NCBI GenBank assembly: GCA_022828595.1 | Contig: JAKGHH010000003.1 | Location: 15,686,934-15,750,933, forward strand | Source: Nelumbo lutea | Taxonomy: Eukaryota; Streptophyta; Magnoliopsida; Proteales; Nelumbonaceae | Length of the DNA stretch: 64,000 nucleotides | Direction of reading: 5' to 3' | Shown: positions 32,608-43,000 of the stretch, one piece after another | Layout: every line of letters starts with the position of its first letter | Position numbering within the stretch: the stretch's first letter is position 1 | The notes under the pieces: model-generated | The model's input: only the letters and a program-made list of their open reading frames with translations | Databases searched by the model: none | Told to the model about the DNA's origin: nothing | Position numbers and translations under genes: made by a program

Positions 32608-33165
32608 GAGAAATTTTCCTATTAGTGCCCTGTAATTTGTGCCTAGTGTCATTTTGGTTCTCTAACTTTAAAATGCAATAATTGAATATCCAAACTTTCA
32701 AAACATGACAATCTAGTACCTGTCATTAATCAACAGTTAATCTGTTGTTAAGTGGCATTTGAAAAAGACATGCATGCCCTTCGAATGTCATTTAATTTTC
32801 TTTATCAACCATCTAAGCATTGATAAAAAATTAATAGTATCAAATCTTTGCTTCTTCCATTCAAGAAAGTTGGGGTTTACGTTTGAATGGGCATTCTGGT
32901 GCCCCCAACTTTATTGAATAGAAGAGTTAAGTATTTGAGACTAATTTTTTTGTGAATGTGTGGTAGTTGATAAAGAAAATTAGATAACACTCAAAGGGTA
33001 TTTATATCTTTTTAAAATGTCACTTAACGGATGATTAATGACTAGTTAACGACATGCACTGGATTGTCATGTTTTGAAAGTTTGGGTATTGAATTGTCGC
33101 ATTTTAAAGTTCTAGGACCAAAGTGACACTAGACCCAAAGTACAAGGTACTAATCTGGAATTCAC
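32608..33165. mobile_element. Foldback MITE, copy A
   Basis: The two halves are inverted copies over at least 250 bp each. Shared blocks are TAGTGTCA-TTTGGT, CTTTAAAATGC, CAAACTTTCAAAACATGACA, GTTAA-TGGCATTT and AATTTTCTTTATCAAC. The ends are GAGAAATTTTC on the left and GGTACTAATCTGGAATTC on the right. No target duplication was recognised, so the superfamily is open; long TIRs suggest a MULE-type foldback. A sister copy is at 35544-36045 and a fragment at 48690. Confidence 0.8.
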
Positions 33166-33180
33166 CCCCCTCTCCCCTCG

Positions 33181-33220
33181 CCCCCCCCAAAAAAAAAAAT
33201 AATAATAATAATAACAGATT
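33181..33220. repeat. Low-complexity C-run, A-run, (AAT)n
   Basis: A run of C, then A, then TAA/AAT trinucleotide units directly after foldback copy A. Simple sequence only. Confidence 0.9.
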
Positions 33221-33412
33221 TCTCATTTAAAAAAGCTTTACCTCCCCAAAATGAGAGAAACCACAAAGGAGAGCGGCTTGGAGTGGGCCAAGTGGTGTTG
33301 TGTGCAATTATACATCCCACTTCTTCAATTTAATGAAAGAAGAATAGGGTGGATGGTGTGTTTTTAGCAAACCATTCGAGTAATACAGGGGAAACCATTC
33401 CAATAATACAAA

Positions 33413-33900
33413 TAGGGGTGTAAACGGATCGAATTCGAATCGGATCAGGCAATATCTGAATTTGAATCCAATTAGAAAATCCGATATCTGACAGATATTG
33501 AAATTAATATCCGAATTTGAATCCGATTAAGTATTTGAATATTCAATTCAATTAGATTCGAATTCGATTAATTAATTATTTTAGATAATTAATAAATATA
33601 TAAAATAAATATTTTATTGATATAAAGTATATAAGTATATACATTATTTATATAATTTAATTATTATATATAAATTATATAAAATATTTTATATATTATA
33701 TATAACTAAATAATCGATCGAATTCAGATATTTATCGAATCGATTCAGATCATATCCGAATTCAAACCCGATTAACTATTCGGTAAAGAATAAAATATCT
33801 GAATTCGACTAATTAAACATTCGAATTATCTGAATTCAATTCGATTATGTCGAATATCAAATTTAAAATCGGATTTTCGAATATCGAGTAAAGAAAAAAA
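33413..33900. repeat. hAT-like fragment rich in GAATTCGAAT motifs
   Basis: The left end TAGGGGTGTAAACGGATCG has the TAGGGGTG start of plant hAT ends (compare 572). The body has many GAATTCGAAT/ATTCGAATTC motifs around a TATA-rich core (33590-33710) and ends near GAATATCGAG. No matching right terminus or duplication was found, so the right end is eroded or deleted. Confidence 0.55.
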
Positions 33901-34738
33901 ATTGTTTATTTCTTAAACAAAATATTAAGAAATGGAGACGTTGACTACAAATGTACGCATTGTAGCACTCCACGTTGTGATCCATAAAAACCTAAACTCG
34001 GACGGATGGTGCTTCAAACTTATTACAGAAAAATACAATAAATTGAAACAAATGAGGATTTGTTGTTAGAGAAATTGACAATATAGGCACGTAGAACAGA
34101 GATGGTGAGATCTAGGGGGGTCGACCGGTGGGAATGGCGCGCGGTGGCACGTCTGCAGCTTCTGTTGCCATTGGGACATTGTGTGGAGGAGAGTCGAACT
34201 TCCAAAACCTATATTTTCTTTACGATTTATCCCACCTATTCATCCTCAGAAGATTTAAAAATGTTAAAGAAAAAATGAGAAAAATATGGAGAGAGAGGAT
34301 GAGAAAACAATTATAGAGTTAATCGATTAGCTAATTGATTAACTCTATTTTAATATGTACATATTGTCTAAAACCTCTCTTATCGTTAATTTTTTATTAT
34401 CTGAGAGTTCCATTAAGAGTTTCAATTCTAAGAATACGACTATGCATGTTATCAGGTGATATAAAGAACAGACACCCCACAACTAAACAATTATAGCATG
34501 GTGGGAATGCTCATGTGGATATGGAGTCGATGCTAGAATCATCCTGACCCTCTCCATTTTGAGGTTACCCAGGAAACAAAAAGAATGCTTATTGGAGCCC
34601 ACTGAATACTGTCACAACCATTCACATTGCCTAGCTTGCTTCAAATTCTTGTAAATGAATTGAACCTAGTAGGATGCACATCTAGCATAGAGAAAAGCTT
34701 TTAGACCTTGATTTGGAATTCAAATATAGAATCTATAA
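33901..34738. other. Spacer without recognised features
   Basis: No gene or repeat that I can support. A short GC-richer stretch at 34110-34200 has no domain in any frame. Confidence 0.4.
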
Positions 34739-34867
34739 GGCTATGTTTGGTTTAAAGGAAAAGATAAGGAAAGGAAGGTAAATATAGGGAAACCTATATA
34801 AATCTTGTATAGATTTTCCTATATTTTCTTTTATTTCCCTACCTTTTCCTTCAAACCAAACACAGCA
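34739..34867. mobile_element. Small PIF/Harbinger-like MITE
   Basis: A near-perfect hairpin of 129 bp: GGCTATGTTTGGTTT and its inverse AAACCAAACACAGCA at the ends, with inner GGAAAAG/CTTTTCC blocks. TAA lies on each side (34736-34738 and 34868-34870), the trinucleotide target of PIF/Harbinger elements. One end mismatch (first base G against T) leaves the class probable, not certain. Confidence 0.75.
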
Positions 34868-34870
34868 TAA

Positions 34871-35543
34871 AGGAATAATTTTACACTTCCATCCACATAT
34901 GCCAAAATTTAGAATAGCATAATATAAGAACTATGATACTTCTTATGGCGATTAAACTTCAAATTCATTTATTGGAAATGGCATAGACATCTCCGTGGAT
35001 CATGACGTATATTCTCAGACAATCTTTGCACATTCTCCCCTGCCCCAAACGGTCCTTGTTCTCTTCCAATTTTCAACCTCCCGCCTCCTCACTTTTCTTT
35101 TCTCTTTTTTGTTCTCATTTTCCAATAGCCAATCAGGTCTACGCAGCTTCAGATTGTTCACGTTCTATATCCCCATTTGATTGGATTTCAGATAGGTGGA
35201 TCCAAATCTTTCGTCTCCATAGAATATGCAATTTGTGATCATAGTCGATTGTACAGGAGTGGCTGAAACAAATGAATAGATATTGCTGCCCGTTACAACT
35301 GCATTCCGTTGTTGACCTGGATAGTGATCACTGAATAGTTTTTCCGATTGTCAATTGCAGTCTTATTTGCCTTTACTTCATTTTCCTGATCTCCAACTAT
35401 GGTTATGAGCTTTTTCAAATTTTTAGTAGTTGGATTTTATTATGAAAATCTGAAAAATAATAAAGAATAAATTGATATTTTGTTCTTTTCTGTTAATACT
35501 TATTAAAACATTTATCAAAAAACTTAGTAATACTTTAAAATAA
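34871..35543. other. Spacer without recognised features
   Basis: No gene recognised. Short overlapping frames at 34995-35238 lack domains. Confidence 0.4.
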
Positions 35544-36045
35544 GGGAAAATTCTCAATTAGTACCTTGTATTTTGGGTCTAGTGCCACTTAAGTCCCAAA
35601 ACTTTTAAATGCAATAATTCAGTACCTGAATTTTCAAAACATAACAATCCACTACTTGTTGTTAACGGACACATTTGAAAAAAATACAAATGCCCTTTGG
35701 GTGTTATTTAATTTTTTTTATAACTATCCAAATATTGACAAAAAATTAACAATCTCAAATTCTTGCCTTTCTTATTCAAGAAAATTGGGGTCACCAAAAT
35801 ACTCATTCAAACATGACCCCAACTTTATTGAATAGAAAAGTAAAGATTTGACACTGTTAAATTTTTATCAACATTTAGGTAGTTAATAAAAAAATTAAAA
35901 AACACTTAAAAGGATATTTATGTCTTTTTAAAATATCACTCAATCACTTAAAACAGATTAAATTTTAAAAGTTTGAATATTGAATCGTGACATTTTAAAA
36001 TTCGGTGACCAAAGTTGCACTAAACTACAAGGTAGTAATCGGGTA
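35544..36045. mobile_element. Foldback MITE, copy B
   Basis: The same family as copy A at 32608, with inverted halves (GGGAAAATTCTCAATTAGTACC at the left against GGTAGTAATCGGG at the right, TTTTAAATGCAATAATTCAGTAC against its inverse). The centre has the inverted pair AATTGGGGTCA/TGACCCCAACTT. No target duplication was found. It lies about 1 kb upstream of the DUF616 coding start. Confidence 0.8.
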
Positions 36046-36187
36046 GAGTAGCATTCGGCTTAACAGCGAGATAAATATAAATAGTATGGATAGAATCAGT
36101 CAATTAAAGAAACCAGAAGGATACTTCAAGATATTTGCCCTTCAATAAAAGACGTAAAAGAGAAGGTAAACGGTGAATCGGTGACCT

Positions 36188-36291
36188 CCTGCGAGCAAAA
36201 GCTCTGCTTACATAACATCTTCACGGGGAGATGTTCGCAATGAGCGGTTCGATTCCCATCTTCACCGTGTATGCAGAGTTTTGCTTGCAGG
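36188..36291 (+). other. tRNA-B-box-containing hairpin
   Basis: Two arms, 36188-36212 and 36268-36291, are inverted copies (CTGCGAGCAAAAGCTCTGC against CTGCAAGCAAAACTCTGC). The loop holds a perfect tRNA B-box match, GGTTCGATTCC (36246-36256), and a small hairpin ACATCT/AGATGT. A convincing A box, cloverleaf or T-stem is lacking, so it is not a tRNA gene. It may be a tRNA-derived repeat. It lies where the DUF616 gene's 5' UTR or promoter is expected. Confidence 0.5.
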
Positions 36292-37004
36292 GAATCCCGT
36301 CGCGCACCCGTGGAACTGTGGAAGACGGAAGACGCTCTTCGCAGGTGGTAACTGGATTCTGGACCCGGGAATATCGTATAACACGAGGTACCTCCCCAAT
36401 TTATTAGATCACGAGCGACTCCATGAGATTATAAACTATAACGCTCACGGTTCTCAGAGACTCAGATAACCGGACTGCCAGAAACGAAGAGATATCAACC
36501 GGAGATCCGACCATCCTGAAGATTCACGAATACTGCAACTTTAAAACCTTAGGTTTTCTTTATTTCAGGTCGTCTACTTACAACGGAAATGGTGAAATCC
36601 ATTTGTAGTACGTTTAATTCCTTTCATTTGGCCCTAATTTATCATTTACTGTTATCATTATGATCAAAACGTCAATCGTTTTTACTTTTATGCTCCGTAG
36701 AAAATAAATTGCGATAATTGTGGGCAATCCATGGATTTTGAATGTTATGACTCGATCTAAGAATAGCGTTCCATTAATAAGACAGTGATTTAAATTTCTC
36801 TTCACCTGTTAGATTGCATTTTCCAAATGATATATTGGTTCTTGTATAAAATTGGTTTTCTGTTCTATACATTTTTATTGAAAACTAATGGCATGGGGCA
36901 ATTATATGTGCTTAAATTTAAAGATATTATGTATTCTATCCATGAATTTTGAAGTACCAGTCTTTTTTGTTTCTAATACGTATTTATTGTTTTTTTTTTT
37001 TCAG

Positions 37005-37046
37005 ACGAATGGTTTTGAGCTGAGTTGAGCCTTAGCCTTGGGAGAG
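37005..37046 (+). promoter_or_regulatory. 5' UTR exon end with a tiny uORF (DUF616 gene)
   Basis: A long T-run and CAG at 37002-37004 mark an acceptor, so a 5' UTR intron is likely. The UTR has an upstream ATG at 37009 that opens a four-codon frame (ATG GTT TTG AGC TGA) ending well before the main ATG at 37047 and out of frame with it. Its effect is unknown. Confidence 0.6.
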
Positions 37047-40000
37047 ATGTTGCGATGGCTTTCTAGGCGTGGTAGCGAACCGTTGCCGGAAGGAAGGGAA
37101 AGAGATACCACTGGTGCAGTTATTAGGACACATGATCGAAATGATTATGGTTTGCGGGTGCGTCGAGGAAGAAAATATGGTCGGGTCACTAGGCAGAGGC
37201 TTTCATTTTGGACGTCCTTGGTAGCATTGTTTTTTCTGATGTATTTATCGGTCTTTGGCACAAACTTGCCATTTCATGGTGAGAATTAAAGGCATGGATT
37301 TTTATTTAGAATTCTGTATTTTTTTTTTTCAATTTAGAATCTTTCCAACCTCATGCATAACAGTTTTTTTTCTTTTTGGCCATTAATCTGTAATCCATGT
37401 GTATGGTGACAATGTAAACAAAGATGATTCAAAGATAAAATCTAGAAACATCGGTTTGTTTTTCACTGGCCAAGTTTGCTTCTAGAAGTTGAATTACACA
37501 ACATTGACTCATCTAAATTTTTACTATTTATTTATTAACTTGGAATTTTCTTCTAATTATATTCTTGTTCAACGTATAAAATGTTGTACCTTGGATGAAC
37601 CATCCAATGATGGAGTAATTAGAGAGAATGTTTCTCATAGAATTAGTGCAGGGTGGTTGTAACAGAAAGGTGCATCCAATGTGATGTGCAACTAGAATAT
37701 ACCAATGAGACTAAAAGGTAATTTAAAGTGCTGGGCAATGAAAAAACATGCTTGAAAAAATTGTGACTTAGATGAGAATGTTGAAATGGATGAGTGGTAA
37801 GACTGGAAGGGATGGAATAAGAAATGAGTGCACTAGAAGGGACTTAGGAGTAGCTCCAATTGGGAACAAGGCAAGGTAAATCAACTGAGATGGTTCAGTC
37901 GTGTGTAGATGATCAATTGCTACACAAAAAGGAGTGAATTAGTGCAAATAGATATTGTGGTTTAAAGTTGTAAAAAAGGATTTAAAGGCTTATAGTTTGA
38001 CAGAAAACATGGCTCTTAATAGAGCACAATGGTTGGATGGGATTTGTATAGTGGATTCCAATGGTTGGGATTAAGGTTGAGTTGAATTGAGTCTATTAAG
38101 AATGCTCTTGATTTTTTACATTAAGCTCTGTGGAGACACCTGAGAGATCATCAGGTACATAGTTGTAAATGCCAATATTACTGAGCTATAATTCTTTATA
38201 TATTTTTGAACTCGATCTCTTCATAAGTACATTAAACATTTATTATCTTTTGTTGGCAGTTGGCACCATGGATTGCAATTTATTAATTTATTATTATTAT
38301 TTTTAGGTAAAATGGAGGGAAACACTTCATCTACAAGGGATGTACACCACAACACTTCAAGATTGGATATTTTAGAAAAGCCAAAACATCGGAAGAAATG
38401 TATGGTTTACTTTTGCCTCTTTTGATTGTGTGCTTAATATATTTAAGCATTCTTCTTGTTCAAATATTTATTTCTTAATGAATATTTAAGCATCCTTCCA
38501 TAATATACACATACACATGAAGCAATGCGTTTTTAAGCATTTATGAACCATGCTACTTAGGCTAAACATAAAAATTAACTAAACTTGGCCTTTTCATCTG
38601 ACAATGTTCTTTTGTTTACCAAGTTAAAACTGCCTTGTATTAATGAAAGTTCTATGGTCTTTTATGGTTAGTTTTCCCTAGATGACTACACCATAAAGTT
38701 CTGGTGATAAATTCACAAATCAGGCAAGAAAAAAAAAATTCAGACAACATGGTACTTTATCTTATAGTTAATAAGTTATAACTAATTTTGTGATTAGTTA
38801 CCTTGCCTACCAGAAAGTTACATTCTCTTATTTTCCCTTGCTTCATGCAAGGTTGACATTTTATTTGTAGAAAAAGAAAACAAAAGTTAGGAAGAGGCAC
38901 ACTCAAACTTTATCACCTAAACCATATTTGATCAGTGAATTGTCAAGAAGAAAATAAATTGTCGTTTATTAAAGAGTGATTTGAGCAATCATAAAATAAG
39001 AATACAATGTTATTCCTTGCTTTAAGTTCATGTTGCATGTAATATACTCAAGATTGTTGTCATATGCATGATTTTATTCTCTTATTACTGATTTGCTTGT
39101 GGTTGAGAATACTCATTTCTCAGATATTTCAACTCCACATCTTTCAGATTTTCCTTGTGAGGTTGGATTTGTCAAGTCAGTTGATAATCTTGTGGAGCCC
39201 AAGGATTTCATGAATTTCACAAAATTTACCCTGACATATATTGATAGAGAGGAAAAATCTCATAGTCATGATGCCTTTGAAGCCAGATTTGGAGGACACC
39301 AGACCCTTAAAGAAAGAGAGGAATCCTTCTATGCAAGAAATCAAACACTTCACTGTGGCTTTGTCAAAGGACCAGAGGGATCCCCAAGTACTGGGTTTGA
39401 TTTGTGTGAGAATGACAAGGAGTACATGTCTACCTGCCATGTTGTTGTATCATCCTGCATTTTCGGAAGTTCTGACTATTTGAGGAGACCAACAAGCAAA
39501 AAGGTATCTGAGCTATTTTACAGTATGCATTATTGTAGATTAGAAATTAATTTGATTGGTTAAATTTTGTTCAAGTGTGTATTTGTTTTTAAGGAATGCA
39601 TAAATTACTTTCTACCAAGGTTCAAAATATCAATACAGCCCGATATGCCAGTAGGGACATATCGGACTGTATCGGGGCTCGCTCCCTTTTTTTTAGTGTT
39701 TTTTTAAACCTGGTTCAGAGCGCTCGGTTTAAGGCCTGTCTACCCCCTGAACCGGGTTAAACCCTGAAACACCCCCTGTAGGGGTGTATGGGAAGCCCCC
39801 GATACATATTGAAATTTTGAACCTTGCTTTCTACAAGTGCAGTGCTATTTTTGACTTTCAATTAGGATTTTTAGAGTTGTCTCCTTTGTTTCCCTGTTTT
39901 GTGATCTTCAATTTTCATTTTGCAGGGGAATTCTTTTTTTTTTTATAACAATCATGGTTATAGTCTTATAGATGTCTAGGGTCCATGAACTTTTTTGTTT

Positions 40001-43000
40001 ATATTACTTATCTTCGTATATGGAAAACATTTCTTATGCCCCTAGAAATTTCACAAGTGTATACTGATTAATACAACCTTTAGTGCTTTCTTTAAGACTT
40101 CAGTTTTATTCTTTGTCCATCTAGTTCAGCACATATCATTTTTCTCTCTATTTCTGAATTGTGTTTTGCAGATTATAATATCCTAGTGCTGCAATGCTGA
40201 TAACAAATAATTGCAAAATAACAACTTCTTAGGTTACACGTTATAGTTATCATTGATTATCTACATGGTTGGTATATTGCCAATGGTTTGATTAATGAAT
40301 GCATAGCATGGTTTTCGAACTGCCGTTGACCCGTACGGTCAGACCGTTCGGCCCGGGAACCGTCTAGGCAACCGGTTCCATTTTACCCCAAACCCAGTCC
40401 CTGGCCAAAACCGTTGAATTGATTAACGACCCATTGGCCTGGGTGGTCGAACCGCCGAACCTCAACCTGTTCAACGGTTTTTGGCCTTTTATTTTTAATT
40501 ATTTTTTTAGTTTTTGTTGTCAGAATGGGCCATTCGCTCGAACCGTCGACCCGGAAACCATTGGCCAGAACGTTTCCGTTTCTGGGTTGTTTTTCAAAAC
40601 CATGATGCATAGTGAGGTGGATGTGTGTGTGTTTCTTTTTATTATTATTATTATTATTCATAGGAAAATCCTGTTTCCATTCAACTCAAAAAGCACAGGG
40701 ACAGGTCTCCCTCCATGAATGACTGTGGCAAGCTGAACCTGACAATCCTAACTTTGGCCAACAGCAGTGTGCCTAATTGGAGATAAACCACAACTACTAA
40801 ACTAATGTAAATGATTTAGTACAGTCAAAACATCATGTTTGGTTTCCTTGATCTGGACACCCATCAATACAGCCATATCAATGGCTTTTCAAATGGCCAA
40901 CTCCTCTCCAAGCTTAGCTGAGAAATATCTTGTTTCCTTGGTTTGGGCAGAAACAACACTGCTTGCTGTGTTTCTGAAGATTATTCTCAGGTCTAAAATT
41001 TTGATCAGATCTTTCTACACCATGTCTACATTTCTTTTGTTGGGGCTTCCACTTGATCACAATTCACAAGGGTGGTGGTTGGTTTCAGTGGTGCTTATCT
41101 TTGGGTAGAATGCCTTATATCACAGTAGCCATTCTTTATCCATAATGGCAAGCAATCTGGTTAGGAGGTTTTCTACATGAAAATAAACATCTGTGAGGTC
41201 TTCAAATGTTTAAGACTGCAGTTTGCCTTTTTACTTGTAGGTGCTTCTGTGCAAGGCTAGTTGTGAGACCACTTTCCATTAACTAATGCGCCATAACTTT
41301 GTTCTGGTGTTTGGAAGCACTGCTTTTCTTTTTCGTTTAGGTTGGAGTATCTATTTTTTTGTGAAAGATTTGCAGAGCCTATCCCCTCACCCCCACCCCC
41401 CAACTCACCCAGAGGGGGAAGAATTTAATGGAGATTTACATTGTGGTAAATATGTGAAGAAAGGAATCCAAGAGTCTTCTGTAATAAGGACAGATTCAAC
41501 AGAATAATGAAGGATGCAATTGACTTTAGTAAATGCACTGGTTAAAAAACTACAGCTGAGTTCTAGATCTTCAAGGCAGATGGCATTATCAAAACTTGCT
41601 GGTGAATGGCAGCTAACTCCATTAAAGGTTGTAACTTCTATGGACTGGGTTATACTCTGAAGGGTTCTAAATCAAAGAGGTGCTTGCTATAGCACTCCAT
41701 TCTTCTCCAGATAGAGCTCTTATTGGTTAACTATGCAATCAGGTAGTGCTAGTGGTAGGGGAGTTGAGTTAGGGTTATCATGAAATTTTCTTGAATCAGG
41801 CATGGAATTGGCCCTTTTTTCAAATATGGTGAAATGTTCTTTATATTGGATAAAATCATAAAGCTTGGTTGTGATTACTATACTTCCTTCATGTTATGCG
41901 CCAATTGTGTACATATTCTGTTTGTTTGCGTGCAATTTCATGGTTATGGTTTTGTTTGAGTAGATAAATTTTTAGCTACATAAAGCTAAAAAATCATAAA
42001 CCTTGGTTATGATTACAATATTTCATTCAGGGTACTAAAATGGAATTTTCTCTAAATTTTTTAGCTATATCTAATGACAGATTCTGTCCATGATTCTCAT
42101 ATTTTGGAAGCATCCCTTTATTCTGGCAGATAAGTGAATATTCCAAGAACAATGTCTGTTTCGTCATGTTTCTGGATGAACAGACCATGGCAACATTGTC
42201 CTCAGAGGGACATGTTCCCAATGATAGAGGGTACATTGGTTTATGGAGAACAGTTGTTGTGCGGAATCTACCATACATGGACATGAGGAGATCTGGAAAG
42301 GTGCCAAAATTTTTATCACACCGGCTCTTCCCATCAGCTAGGTAAACATGTGTATTATCTTGTTGAGTTTATTCTGGATTATTACAATTTCTTGGAAGAA
42401 TCTCCTCTTTGTAGATTCTGTCTTTGTCAAAATTGTATTATGAATAGGCTGTTTAACATAAAAAATGATAATGATAATGATGAAGAACATGTTCTTGATA
42501 TTTATTGCCTGAACATGTTAACTTTATGACCCCACTCTTCACTCATTTCTAAGTCACTTATTGACTCTACCTTGTGATATTGGTAGAGTCAATAAATGCC
42601 TTAGAAATAAGTGGGCCATGTGTGTTATACCTATAGTATATTACCTGGATAGACATAATTTTCTCTCCTAATTTCTTTTTGTTATTCATGGTCTTGTATT
42701 TCCTAATTTCATTTCTTTATGCTCTTTACAAGCTACTACTTAAGCCTCTTGGTATGCATGTTGCACTAATTCACTAAATTGTAATTTGGAAATTGGGCTT
42801 AGGCTGCATTTGGTAAGAGTGCAAAGATCATATATGTTGATATAAATGCAAATTTGGTCAAAAAGTAAAATGCAAACTTGGTTCATTGTTGCATTGATAG
42901 ATTTTGCATTGTGTTTGGTTGTGATGGGTAGAAACACGAATTTCAAGACCGGAATCTACCTCTTCTACCTTCTTTGTACAAATACATATTCTTGCCAAAC

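Noticed and set aside
36188..36291. tRNA gene
   Set aside because: The B box is perfect but the T-stem pairs poorly and no A box or cloverleaf can be drawn.
37038..37046. Longer N-terminus for the DUF616 protein
   Set aside because: The extension starts at TTG; the first ATG in frame is 37047.
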